64,000 nt of DNA from the NCBI GenBank assembly GCA_944391495.1, contig CALXTU010000001.1:433981-497980 (forward strand), in the 5' to 3' direction. Position numbers and translations under genes: made by a program. The DNA comes from an uncultured Alphaproteobacteria bacterium (GTDB taxonomy: Bacteria > Pseudomonadota > Alphaproteobacteria > RF32 > CAG-239). This document shows, piece after piece, positions 1-8,293 of this stretch (positions within the stretch are counted from its first letter, which is position 1; each line of letters starts with the position of its first letter). The notes under the pieces were generated by a model. That model did not search any database. It worked only from the letters and a program-made list of their open reading frames with translations, and was not told the origin of the DNA.

Positions 1-185
1 ATTTTGTTGTAAACAGGAACCGTTGCTTTATCCAAAAGTTCTACGGTTTTTTGGGCATATTTATTGGACGGTTCAAGGATTTTGAAATGAATCAGCCAGA
101 ATAAAACGACTTGGACAACTACAATTTTGAAGTAAATGTCAACGATAAAGCCTAAAATTTCCAGAAAAGGATCTAAAATAATCAT
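1..185 (-). CDS. YggT family membrane protein (3' part outside window)
   Basis: Reading the minus strand from an ATG at 185 gives MIILDPFLEILGFIVDIYFK, then a hydrophobic stretch ending in VLFWLIHFKIL and a loop with NKYAQKT and ATVPVYNK. This matches the first membrane segment and the conserved N-x-Y / P-V-Y region of the YggT family, small two- to four-helix inner-membrane proteins of poorly defined role (linked to cell division or osmotic stress in some bacteria). A good Shine-Dalgarno sequence TAAGGAG lies about 7 nt before the ATG. About 61 residues are visible; the C-terminal half lies left of the window. The family name is a recognition by eye. Confidence 0.7.
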   Translation of the reverse strand, partial: MIILDPFLEILGFIVDIYFKIVVVQVVLFWLIHFKILEPSNKYAQKTVELLDKATVPVYNK

Positions 186-256
186 AAAAAATCTCCTTAA
201 TCATTATGATAAAACGCTTTTTTCTGCATAGCGCAAGTTTGGTCCGATGTCAACTC

Positions 257-1408
257 TTAAGCGGACATCGAGTTGGAATATTCCCGATAGTCGGCAACCC
301 GGAAACCGCGCAAATTGCGCACTTTTTGCCGTATATCGTTCGTTACGGCAGGTTTGTCCTGCCGTCGGAGCCATTCGTCTTTGCTTATGCCGTTGCGCAT
401 GGCCGTCAGCATGGCAGCCATCTGGTTGCGGTTGCGCATGGCCGTATTGATTTTGTTTTCGGCCTGTTCACGAGTACGGGTTTCGGGGCGCAGACGGACG
501 AAGCTTTCGCCGATACCGTGTTCCAAAGCCGCAGTGTTAATACCTTCTTTCAATCGGCGTTCACCCAGGCTGAGCATTCCGTCAGCCAGTGCTATGCCGG
601 TGATACCGGCCGTGGCGGCAAGAGCCGCCTGACGCTCGCGGCGCTCCTGTTCGGCAAAATATTCTCTGCTGTCGGCATGATCTTTGGTGGCTTTGGTGCG
701 TTCACGCAGACGATAAAGCTCGCTCAACTTAAAGGTCAAAAATTTGAGCTTTTGCTGGGCTTCGGTCTGCTGCCGGCTGTGCGGGTTGAACGCGGCGCCG
801 CTGTATAGGGATATAATGCGCTTGATTTCGGTTTCGCGGTCATCCAAAAAGGCAATGAAGGTGTTGCGGGTGGCGACTTCTTCTTCGGTGGTGCCGTTGG
901 TATTGATGTCAACCTCAATTTGTTTCTGGCGCTCAATCCAGTCATAATATTCGGCTCTGGGATCTTCTTCCGAATACAAATGCTGCAGGCTTTCGGCAAT
1001 GGCATAATCCAGGTCAAAAGCATCCATTGTCTGGCTGCCGACGCTGACTTTTGCCTGCGAACGATTTTCTAAAGACTGCCATAAAACCGGACTCCACATC
1101 GCATTGAATTGATTATAGCTGCCGGTTTGTTTGGCCGCCATATGGTTTATTAATTCCTGATAACGATTGTCGAGCTGCTGAGCTTTGATGAGCGCATCGG
1201 CTTTTTGTTTGAGGTTGGCCGCGTCCATTTTGCGTAAACTGTTGCTTAAGGCCTCGTTGCGGGCTTTGATCTCGGTCGGCAGATAAGTGCGGGAGAACGG
1301 ACGGTTGTCCATTTCAAATTTCAACTGCTCTTTAAAATCCGCGTATTCGGCAAATTCTTCGGCCCGACTGATGTCAATGTCCTGCAGGTTAATGATCATA
1401 TTTTCCAT
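257..1408 (-). CDS. Hypothetical protein, 383 aa
   Basis: I do not recognise a family. The protein is strongly charged, rich in E, R, K and Q, and predicted largely helical. There is no signal peptide; one weakly hydrophobic Ala/Gly-rich stretch (AALAATAGITGIALADGML, about residues 262-280) could be a buried helix or a single membrane-associated segment. The start is well supported by AAGGAG upstream of ATG at 1408. It lies 28 bp downstream of the TerB-like gene on the same strand, so the two are probably cotranscribed, with the YggT gene following. The length and continuous open frame argue for a real gene. Confidence 0.75.
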   Translation of the reverse strand: MENMIINLQDIDISRAEEFAEYADFKEQLKFEMDNRPFSRTYLPTEIKARNEALSNSLRKMDAANLKQKADALIKAQQLDNRYQELINHMAAKQTGSYNQFNAMWSPVLWQSLENRSQAKVSVGSQTMDAFDLDYAIAESLQHLYSEEDPRAEYYDWIERQKQIEVDINTNGTTEEEVATRNTFIAFLDDRETEIKRIISLYSGAAFNPHSRQQTEAQQKLKFLTFKLSELYRLRERTKATKDHADSREYFAEQERRERQAALAATAGITGIALADGMLSLGERRLKEGINTAALEHGIGESFVRLRPETRTREQAENKINTAMRNRNQMAAMLTAMRNGISKDEWLRRQDKPAVTNDIRQKVRNLRGFRVADYREYSNSMSA

Positions 1409-1436
1409 AGAAAGAACTCCTTGCGGGTTATGTCAA

Positions 1437-1883
1437 TCAGATTTGTTCAAAAATAAGTTTGCCTTCTTCCAGCCAGACAATCCGGTCGATAACCCACTGG
1501 CTGATCTGTTCGATTTTTTCCAACTCGACACCCATGGCCTGGCCGATTTTGCCAATCAGCAAAACTTCGTGTTCGGACAAATCGCCGTCGGAATTGGCCA
1601 GAAGACAGGCTTCTTTGATAAGTTGCAGGGCGGCCTGGCGATCTTTGATTTTGGCAACGTCTTTAATCAGTTCGTCATCATTCAGCGGTGTCAGAATCAG
1701 ATCGGCCTTTCTTTGAGGAATGCCGAAAATGACGGCAGTATCACGGATAAAATTTTTTTCATCTTCGTCAAAATCGTCGTCGGCGCGGGCAAGGGATACC
1801 AAAGCCCGCAGGAAAATAATTCTTTCTTCCTCGGACAGGCGGGTGATATAGTTGGCAGAATCTTCCATATTGAAACTCGACAT
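1437..1883 (-). CDS. TerB-like (tellurite-resistance/DnaJ-associated fold) protein
   Basis: This is a 148-residue acidic, all-helical protein. Two similar halves each carry the acidic signature of the TerB fold: ARADDDFDEDEKNFI near residue 35 and ANSDGDLSEHEVLLIGKIG near residue 102. In TerB the equivalent acidic clusters bind metal. The role in this context is unknown; TerB domains occur in stress and membrane-associated assemblies. I chose the ATG at 1883 because GAGGAG precedes it by 9 nt; an upstream in-frame ATG at 1922 would add 13 residues and has a weaker site. It is probably cotranscribed with the 383-residue gene downstream. Confidence 0.75.
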   Translation of the reverse strand: MSSFNMEDSANYITRLSEEERIIFLRALVSLARADDDFDEDEKNFIRDTAVIFGIPQRKADLILTPLNDDELIKDVAKIKDRQAALQLIKEACLLANSDGDLSEHEVLLIGKIGQAMGVELEKIEQISQWVIDRIVWLEEGKLIFEQI

Positions 1884-2024
1884 TGCGCGGTTCTCCTCAA
1901 AGTTAACGTTTGTTTCAAACATAGCAGAATTATGTTAAAAGTTCAATTAAAATAAGGAAAAGACTTAAAAAAAGTTTGAAAAAGCCATGATGATGACTTA
2001 AAATGCCCGGTATAAACAAAAAAA

Positions 2025-3374
2025 ATGAATTTTAAAAAGATGGAAAAATATTATATTAAAACTTTCGGCTGCCAGATGAATGTTTATGATTCACACCGGG
2101 TGGCGGGGATTTTGAATAACCTGGGAATGTGCGAGGCCTCGTCAATCCGGCAGGCCGATTTGATTATTTTCAATACCTGTCATATCCGGGAAAAGGCAAC
2201 CGAAAAACTTTTTTCCGATCTGGGACGGGTTCTGCAGGTTAAACAGGAACGTGCCGCGGAAGGGCTGGATACGGTGATCGGCGTGATCGGTTGTGTGGTT
2301 CAGGCCGAAGATGATCAGATTGCCAAACGGGCAGAGTATGTTGATTTTGCCCTGGGACCGCTGACGTATCATCGTTTGCCCGAGGTTTTGGCCAAAGTAG
2401 CCCGGCGGCGGGGACAAACGATTATTGATACCGAGTTTCCGGCCGAATCGAAATTTGATTTTTTGCCGGAAAATACGGCTTCGGGCGGATGTGCCTTTTT
2501 GGCAATTCAGGAGGGGTGCAATAATTTTTGCACCTACTGCGTGGTTCCTTATACCAGAGGAATTGAAACGTCACGGCCGGTTTTTGAGGTTTTGGAAGAA
2601 GCTCGCAAGTTGGTCGGGGAAGGAGTTTTGGAAATTAATCTGCTTGGGCAGAACGTGAATTCTTATCACGGGGAGGACGAGCAGGGCAAGGAACGCAACC
2701 TGGCCTATCTGCTGCGGCGATTGAATGAAATCGACGGTCTGGAACGCATCCGTTATACGACTTCTTATCCGGCAGACGTTAATGATGATTTGATTGCCTG
2801 CCACAGGGATTTGCCCAAGCTGATGCCTTATCTGCATCTGCCGGTACAGTCCGGCTCAGATGCCATTCTCAAGGCAATGAATCGCCGGCATAATGCGGCA
2901 CAGTATCTGGAAATTATTGCCCGGCTGAAAGAGGCTAATCCGGCGTTGGGATTTTCATCGGACTTTATTGTCGGTTTTCCCGGTGAAACCGACAAAGATT
3001 TTGAAGCAACGCTGGAACTCGTCGACAAGGTGCGGTTTATTCAGGCTTTTTCGTTCAAATACTCCAGACGTCCGGGAACGCCGGCCGCAGAAATGCCGCA
3101 TCAGGTTGAAGAAAAAGTGAAAAAGGAGCGGTTGGATATTTTGCAGGATAAATTGTTTGCCTGGCAGCTGAAATTTAACCGCGAATCCGTCGGCAAAACA
3201 ATGCCGGTTTTGTTTGAGGGAAAAGGCCGGCATCCGGGGCAGCTCACCGGACGGACGCCGTATATGCAGAATTTGTATGCAGAGGCGGACAGAGGCTTGT
3301 TGAATAAAATTATTCGTGTTAAAATTAAAGATGCGACAATGAATGCGTTGTCGGGTGAAATTGCAGAAAGGTAA
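2025..3374 (+). CDS. miaB: tRNA-2-methylthio-N6-dimethylallyladenosine synthase MiaB
   Basis: MiaB is a radical-SAM methylthiotransferase that converts i6A37 to ms2i6A37 in tRNAs reading UNN codons. The N-terminal UPF0004 domain has cluster cysteines C16, C52 and C90. The radical SAM motif CxxxCxxC is at C165, C169 and C172 (EGCNNFCTYCVVPYTRG), and a TRAM domain follows at the C-terminus. The length (449 aa) is normal. The start could be ATG 2025 or the in-frame ATG 2040; neither has a strong ribosome binding site. It heads the miaB-phoH-ybeY-corC-lnt operon; phoH starts 4 bp after its stop. MiaA, which makes its substrate, is encoded at 25.6 kb. Confidence 0.95.
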   Translation: MNFKKMEKYYIKTFGCQMNVYDSHRVAGILNNLGMCEASSIRQADLIIFNTCHIREKATEKLFSDLGRVLQVKQERAAEGLDTVIGVIGCVVQAEDDQIAKRAEYVDFALGPLTYHRLPEVLAKVARRRGQTIIDTEFPAESKFDFLPENTASGGCAFLAIQEGCNNFCTYCVVPYTRGIETSRPVFEVLEEARKLVGEGVLEINLLGQNVNSYHGEDEQGKERNLAYLLRRLNEIDGLERIRYTTSYPADVNDDLIACHRDLPKLMPYLHLPVQSGSDAILKAMNRRHNAAQYLEIIARLKEANPALGFSSDFIVGFPGETDKDFEATLELVDKVRFIQAFSFKYSRRPGTPAAEMPHQVEEKVKKERLDILQDKLFAWQLKFNRESVGKTMPVLFEGKGRHPGQLTGRTPYMQNLYAEADRGLLNKIIRVKIKDATMNALSGEIAER

Positions 3375-3378
3375 AGAA

Positions 3379-4344
3379 ATGGCGGAAATTTCATTTGAAT
3401 TGTTTAATAATGCGCTGGTACAGCAGGTGGTCGGCGCACAAGATGCCAATCTCAAGTTGTTGGAAAAATGCCTCGGGGTTGAGATTGCAACTTTCGGCAA
3501 CAATATTATCATCAAAGGCGAAAAACAGGCAATAGAACAGGCCAAAACGGCCATTGACGTCTTGTATAACAAGGTCAGCCGGGGAATCGGAATCGATGAG
3601 CAGGAGGTTAAAGCCGCGGTACGGATGTCCGGCGGCAATATTGACAGTCAGACGGCGCAGGATTTGAGCAATCTGGTCTTGAAAACCAAAAAAAGGCATA
3701 TTTATCCCCGTTCGGCGACGCAGGCGGAATATATTCAAACCATGATGCAGAACGAACTGGTCTTTGGATTGGGGCCGGCGGGAACCGGTAAAACCTATCT
3801 TGCCGTGGCGCTGGCCGTTTCAATGATGCTGGAAGGCACTATTGATAAAATCATTTTATCGCGGCCGGCGGTGGAAGCCGGTGAAAATCTCGGCTTTCTT
3901 CCGGGTGATCTGAAAGAAAAAGTTGATCCTTATCTGCGGCCTCTGTACGACGCTTTATATGAAATGCTGCCGGCCGAGCAGGTTGATAAAAAAATTACGC
4001 TGGGCGAAATCGAAATTGCGCCGCTTGCTTTTATGCGCGGTCGTACGTTGTCGAATGCCTTCATTATTCTTGATGAGGCGCAAAATACCACACCAATGCA
4101 GATGAAAATGTTTTTAACCCGTCTGGGCGAAAATTCGCGCATGGTGGTTAACGGCGACCTGAGTCAGGTTGATCTGCCGCGCGGCGTCGTTTCCGGTCTG
4201 CGGGACGCTCTTGAGGTGCTCAAGGGAACACCGAATATCGGATCGGTGCGGTTTTCGGCCGATGACGTTGTGCGTCACGGACTGGTCGCCAAGATTGTTC
4301 AGGCCTATGAAAGAAAGAGTAAAAAAGAGTACGGTGATGAATAA
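3379..4344 (+). CDS. phoH: PhoH family ATPase
   Basis: A 321-residue PhoH-like protein. An N-terminal KH-like region is followed by the ATPase core, with Walker A GPAGTGKT near residues 132-139 and Walker B FIILDEAQNTT near 228-236. PhoH proteins bind ATP and, in several bacteria, interact functionally with the ribosome-maturation endonuclease YbeY encoded next door; the exact role is unsettled. I start at ATG 3379, 4 bp after the miaB stop; a longer frame from 3343 would overlap miaB and lacks a ribosome binding site. The end overlaps ybeY by 8 bp, which indicates translational coupling. Confidence 0.93.
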   Translation: MAEISFELFNNALVQQVVGAQDANLKLLEKCLGVEIATFGNNIIIKGEKQAIEQAKTAIDVLYNKVSRGIGIDEQEVKAAVRMSGGNIDSQTAQDLSNLVLKTKKRHIYPRSATQAEYIQTMMQNELVFGLGPAGTGKTYLAVALAVSMMLEGTIDKIILSRPAVEAGENLGFLPGDLKEKVDPYLRPLYDALYEMLPAEQVDKKITLGEIEIAPLAFMRGRTLSNAFIILDEAQNTTPMQMKMFLTRLGENSRMVVNGDLSQVDLPRGVVSGLRDALEVLKGTPNIGSVRFSADDVVRHGLVAKIVQAYERKSKKEYGDE

Positions 4345-4864
4345 TCGGATAGATGTTTTGACAGATGATGACCGATGGTCGGCAGAGATTGCAGACGCCG
4401 GGGTTTGGAGCGAAAAAATTTTTGACGAGGCTTTGTCTTATCTGCAAAAACACGGTTTGGACGCCGGGTTTGGCTTTGAGCGTCCGATCTGCGTCAATCT
4501 CAGCCTGAGCAATGATGATGAAGTGCGTAAACTCAATCGGGAGTTCAGAGGAAAGGATAAGCCGACCAACGTGTTGTCTTTTGCCAATGTCGATGACGAA
4601 ATGTTTTGGCAAGAGCTTGAGACGGCGGACGAAATTGAGCTCGGTGATATTATTGTCGCTTTGGAAACGCTCAAAAGAGAAGCCGCGGAAAAAAATATCC
4701 CGCTTAGGCATCATTTTGCCCATTTGCTGGTGCACGGAATTTTGCATCTGTTCGGTTATGATCACCAAACCGATGAAGATGCCGAGGAAATGGAGCATAT
4801 TGAAGTGATGATTTTACAGCAGATGGGAATTGATGATCCGTATGAGGAGCAATGTAATGTCTGA
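4337..4864 (+). CDS. ybeY: Endoribonuclease YbeY (rRNA maturation factor)
   Basis: YbeY is a single-strand RNase needed for 16S rRNA 3'-end maturation and ribosome quality control. The zinc motif HGILHLFGYDH (His-x3-His-x5-His, about residues 133-143) is intact, followed by an acidic tail as in the family. The length of 175 aa is usual. I start at ATG 4337, which overlaps the phoH stop (GATGAATAA context); the longer open frame upstream is an artefact of the phoH coding sequence. The last 8 bases overlap corC. The phoH-ybeY-corC-lnt order is widely conserved in proteobacteria. Confidence 0.94.
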   Translation: MNNRIDVLTDDDRWSAEIADAGVWSEKIFDEALSYLQKHGLDAGFGFERPICVNLSLSNDDEVRKLNREFRGKDKPTNVLSFANVDDEMFWQELETADEIELGDIIVALETLKREAAEKNIPLRHHFAHLLVHGILHLFGYDHQTDEDAEEMEHIEVMILQQMGIDDPYEEQCNV

Positions 4865-5744
4865 GGATTCAGGTGCCCCGGAAGGGGGAAATATTTTTAC
4901 AAGATGGTTTAAACCCAAGCAAACCGAAAATGTGCGAGAAACCATTGAAGATCTGATAGAAGAGGCTGCCGAAAACGGCGATGATGATTTCAGTGAACAT
5001 GAACAGCTTTTGCTGAATAACGTGCTTGATTTGCGGGATCGTAAATGCAGCAATGCCATGATTCTGAGAGCGGATATTGTTGCTTTCCCCAAAGACGGAA
5101 ACGTTATTGATCTGGCCGAATTGATGGTAAAAGAAGGACATTCGCGGATTCCGATTTACGGCGAATCTATGGACGATATTCTGGGGATAGTTCATGTCAT
5201 TGATGTGGTCAGAGGGGTTTTGCGGCACCAAAAGGATTTGAAGGTTGCCGATCTGATCAGTGATAAAATCAAGTTTGTATCGCCGGAAAGGCGGGTGCTG
5301 GATCTGCTCAAGGAAATGCAGCAGGAGAAAATTCATATGGCTGCGGTGGTTGATGATTACGGCGGAATTGACGGTCTGGTAACGATTGAAGATCTGCTGG
5401 AAGAAATTGTCGGCGATATTGAAGATGAATATGATCACGAGGATGAACCGGTTATTTGCAATCAGCAGAACGGTAATATCCTGATTGACGGCAAAGCCGA
5501 GCTCGACGAGATTAAAGAAGTTTGCGGTTTGGATTTGTCCGAAGGATTAAGTGAAGAGGAAAGCAGCGAAATCGAAACGCTCAACGGGCTTATCTTTCAT
5601 TTGGTGCAGCGGATGCCGGCCCGGGGAGAAGTGGTTAACGGTCGCAACGGTATCAAATTTAAGATTTTGGACACGGATCCGTGTCAGATTAAAAAAGTAA
5701 TGGTTGTCATGCCTCAGGCTGCGGAGGCACAAAAGCAGGGGTAA
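4857..5744 (+). CDS. corC: CorC/HlyC family CBS-domain transporter-associated protein
   Basis: A 295-residue cytosolic member of the CorC family. Two CBS domains (about residues 70-190, including RIPIYGESMDDILGIVHVID and AAVVDDYGGIDGLVTIEDLL) precede a C-terminal CorC_HlyC domain (GEVVNGRNGIKFKILD). The family is associated with Mg/Co efflux or with regulation of partner transporters. The DUF21 membrane domain found in longer relatives is absent, as in E. coli CorC. The start at 4857 sits 8 nt after GAGGAG and overlaps the ybeY stop. Its stop overlaps the lnt ATG (TAATG). Confidence 0.9.
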   Translation: MSEDSGAPEGGNIFTRWFKPKQTENVRETIEDLIEEAAENGDDDFSEHEQLLLNNVLDLRDRKCSNAMILRADIVAFPKDGNVIDLAELMVKEGHSRIPIYGESMDDILGIVHVIDVVRGVLRHQKDLKVADLISDKIKFVSPERRVLDLLKEMQQEKIHMAAVVDDYGGIDGLVTIEDLLEEIVGDIEDEYDHEDEPVICNQQNGNILIDGKAELDEIKEVCGLDLSEGLSEEESSEIETLNGLIFHLVQRMPARGEVVNGRNGIKFKILDTDPCQIKKVMVVMPQAAEAQKQG

Positions 5745-7249
5745 TGAGGTATCTTTTAAAGTATGCCAAAACAACGGCCTTTTTGTCCGGAACCGTTACC
5801 GTTGCGGCATTTGCACCGTATTATTTTCTGCCGGCGGCGGTGGGCGGTTTTTCCGTACTGCTGTATTTGCTGCTGACGGCAAAATCTTACAAAGAGGCTT
5901 TTGTTCGCGGATATGTCTTCGGTTTTGCCCATTTTGCTTTCGGATTCAGTTGGATCGGCCGGGCTCTTTTGATTGAACCGGAAAAATTCGGGTGGCTTTA
6001 TCCGGTTGTTTTGGCTGCGTCCGGCGGTTTTTTCGGTCTTTTCTTCGCATTACCGGCAATGATGAGCTTTTGCGGGCGTTCACCCCTGCGGAAATGGATA
6101 ATCTTTTGTGCGGCAACCGTCGTTCTGGAGTGGGTGCGTAGTTTTTTGTTTACGGGATTTCCCTGGAATTTGACGGGATATATGCTGGCCGGTAGCAACG
6201 AAATGATACAGGCGGCAGCGTTCGGCGGAACATATTTGTTGTCGCTATTGGTATTGCTCGGGTGCAGTGCGGGCGGCCTGTGGGTTTATGATCGTCGGAA
6301 AAAGGTTTTGTTTTTGATTGTATGCGGACTTGTTCTGGTCGTCGGCGTTTTGTGGGGCGGCGGCCGCCTGAGGCTTGCGGTGCATCAGGAAGAAGAAAGC
6401 GGTATTTGGGTGCGCATCGTACAACCGAGTATTCCGCAAAAAATGAAGTGGGATAAGGAAGCGCGGGAGAATAATTTTCAAACGCATTTGAAGTTGAGCG
6501 CCGCAGAGGGAAAAAGCAAGCCCGATATAATCGTCTGGGGCGAAACGGCATCGCCTTTTATGCTGGATGTTGACGAAGAACACAGGCTTCAGGCCGCCGG
6601 CATTATTCCCGCCGGTGCTTATCTGGCGGCAGGTATGATTACTTATCAACCAGCGGGCGACTGGTATGTGCCGCATAATTCAATGGTTGTTTTGGACGAT
6701 GACGGCCGGGTTGCCGCCATGTATCATAAGAGCCATCTGGTGCCGTTCGGCGAATATATTCCTTTGCGGGAATATCTGCCTGATTTTGTTCGGCCGGTGG
6801 CTAATGCCATCGGGACTTTCGGCCGAGGTGCCGGTCCCGAAAAGATTAGTCTGCCCGGACTACCGTCGTTTGGCGGAATTATTTGTTATGAGGCGATTTT
6901 CCCGCATCAGGTCGTCAATGAACAAAAACGGCCGGAGTTTTTGATTAATTTGACAAACGACGGCTGGTACGGTAATTCGGCCGGTCCTTATCAGCATTGG
7001 GTAGCGGTTCGTCTAAGAGCCGTCGAGGAAGGGATTACCATCATCCGGGCGGCCAATAACGGCATCAGCGGCGTGATAACGGCCTATGGCCGGGAAAGGG
7101 GCGTTTTGCCGTTGAATTATGAGGGATTTGTTGACGTCTGCCTGAATAAACCTTTGGCCGATGCGACCTTTTACAGCCGGACGGGCAATATATTAATTTT
7201 AACGTTTTGCTTGATTTTATTATTTTTAGGTAGTATAAGTAGAAAATAG
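5744..7249 (+). CDS. lnt: Apolipoprotein N-acyltransferase Lnt
   Basis: Lnt adds the third acyl chain to lipoproteins in the inner membrane. The protein is 501 aa, with about six N-terminal membrane helices (residues 10-215), a periplasmic carbon-nitrogen-hydrolase domain, and a final membrane helix. The catalytic triad is visible: Glu in VWGETASPF (about 267), Lys in MYHKSHLVPFGEY (about 330) and Cys in GGIICYEAIFP (about 382). It is the last gene of the overlapping miaB operon, joined to corC by TAATG. Confidence 0.95.
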   Translation: MRYLLKYAKTTAFLSGTVTVAAFAPYYFLPAAVGGFSVLLYLLLTAKSYKEAFVRGYVFGFAHFAFGFSWIGRALLIEPEKFGWLYPVVLAASGGFFGLFFALPAMMSFCGRSPLRKWIIFCAATVVLEWVRSFLFTGFPWNLTGYMLAGSNEMIQAAAFGGTYLLSLLVLLGCSAGGLWVYDRRKKVLFLIVCGLVLVVGVLWGGGRLRLAVHQEEESGIWVRIVQPSIPQKMKWDKEARENNFQTHLKLSAAEGKSKPDIIVWGETASPFMLDVDEEHRLQAAGIIPAGAYLAAGMITYQPAGDWYVPHNSMVVLDDDGRVAAMYHKSHLVPFGEYIPLREYLPDFVRPVANAIGTFGRGAGPEKISLPGLPSFGGIICYEAIFPHQVVNEQKRPEFLINLTNDGWYGNSAGPYQHWVAVRLRAVEEGITIIRAANNGISGVITAYGRERGVLPLNYEGFVDVCLNKPLADATFYSRTGNILILTFCLILLFLGSISRK

Positions 7250-7355
7250 ATTTTAACCGGCAGTCGGACGGAAACAAAATTTTCCGAAAGAGAATAGGGC
7301 AACGACTGATTGATATTGCCGCCGGTGTTAACAGCTTTTATGATAAGGACGCAGA

Positions 7356-7874
7356 ATGAAATCAATATCACGCAAGGCATCGCGCGGCAGAACCCCTTTA
7401 GGTGAGCCGAATCCCATTGATATTCATGTCGGGAACCGGATCAGAATGCGCCGCAATCTGCTCGGCTGGAGTCAGGAAAAACTCGGTGATCTTCTGGGGC
7501 TTACCTTTCAGCAGATTCAGAAATATGAAAAGGGACTTAACAGGGTCAGCGCCAGCAGGTTATGGGATTTCAGCGTTGTTTTGGACATACCGGTCAGCTT
7601 CTTTTACGAGGATATGGATCAGACGGTTGCCAAACAGAGCCCGAGAATGTTCAGCAATCCGGAGGCGGATTTTACCTTAAACGAGGATATGGAAGTTTTT
7701 AATGCCGATCCGATGCAGAAACAGGAGACGCTTGAGTTGGTGCGGGCCTATTATAAAATTGCCAACCGACAGGCGGCGAAATGTGTGTATGAACTGATTT
7801 TGGCGCTGGCACGGAGTTCGTATCTGAACAGTAAAGAAGATGCGGACAAAGATGAGACGTCTGACAAGAAATAA
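7356..7874 (+). CDS. XRE-family helix-turn-helix regulator
   Basis: A 172-residue cytosolic DNA-binding protein. The HTH (about residues 22-80) includes VGNRIRMRRNLLGWSQEKLG and LTFQQIQKYEKGLNRVSASRL, the typical lambda-Cro/SinR-like fold. The C-terminal helical part (QETLELVRAYYKIANRQAAK) resembles the XRE regulators common in Alphaproteobacteria, often found near lnt and metK. The target is unknown. It lies 106 bp after lnt, with GGAC as a weak ribosome binding site. A hairpin terminator follows at 7891. Confidence 0.85.
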   Translation: MKSISRKASRGRTPLGEPNPIDIHVGNRIRMRRNLLGWSQEKLGDLLGLTFQQIQKYEKGLNRVSASRLWDFSVVLDIPVSFFYEDMDQTVAKQSPRMFSNPEADFTLNEDMEVFNADPMQKQETLELVRAYYKIANRQAAKCVYELILALARSSYLNSKEDADKDETSDKK

Positions 7875-7890
7875 AGAAAGTTTATGTTGA

Positions 7891-7920
7891 AAATGCCGGT
7901 TTGACTTCAGACCGGCATTT
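7891..7920. terminator. Bidirectional hairpin between convergent genes
   Basis: A perfect 10-bp inverted repeat AAATGCCGGT / ACCGGCATTT with a 10-nt loop sits exactly between the XRE gene (ends 7874, plus) and the small minus-strand gene (ends 7924). The arms end in A/T runs on both sides, as expected for a shared terminator. Confidence 0.7.
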
Positions 7921-7923
7921 GCG

Positions 7924-8160
7924 TTAACTGTTTTTGCAACGACGGTCGGTTGCGCGGTCGGAATCCGGCAGGTCCTCTTCATCGCCGAAATTATACATAT
8001 TTTTTTCAAATTCACATTCGTCATCCAGACCGTAAATGCTGTCAAGCAGACGCATTTGTCTGAGCGGTTTGACGATGAAGTCGCGATCGTCGATTTCGGT
8101 ATATTTTTGTTTACGATAATCTTTAATAATTGCTTTGCTGTTTGGGTAATCCGGTATCAT
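7924..8160 (-). CDS. Hypothetical acidic protein, 78 aa
   Basis: A small soluble protein with an acidic C-terminal half (GDEEDLPDSD), ending in RRCKNS. No domain is recognised. It has a strong Shine-Dalgarno (GAAAGGAG, 6 nt before the ATG at 8160) and a terminator after the stop, so it is very likely expressed. It is convergent with the XRE gene and divergent from the Sec59-like gene. Confidence 0.6.
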   Translation of the reverse strand: MIPDYPNSKAIIKDYRKQKYTEIDDRDFIVKPLRQMRLLDSIYGLDDECEFEKNMYNFGDEEDLPDSDRATDRRCKNS

Positions 8161-8192
8161 GTTCTTTCTCCTTTCACAAAAGATATAAGAAC

Positions 8193-8258
8193 GGTTTTTG
8201 TTTTTTTAATCCACAAAGCCGGCTTTTTTGCTTGAGCTTGGGTTTTTGTTTTTTTAAT
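8193..8258. repeat. 18-bp direct repeat in divergent intergenic region
   Basis: GGTTTTTGTTTTTTTAAT occurs perfectly at 8193-8210 and 8241-8258, 48 bp apart, between the divergent 78-residue gene and the Sec59-like gene. A GC-rich palindrome AAAGCCGGCTTT lies between the copies at 8216-8227. The spacing is close to 4.5 helical turns. Function unknown. Confidence 0.6.
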
Positions 8259-8293
8259 ATTCTGAATGTCGACGGGTATATTGCAGGGATAAG

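Noticed and set aside
206..808. 200-residue plus-strand frame
   Set aside because: It lies opposite the 383-residue minus-strand gene, which has a proper ribosome binding site; the plus frame has none and looks like an antisense shadow.
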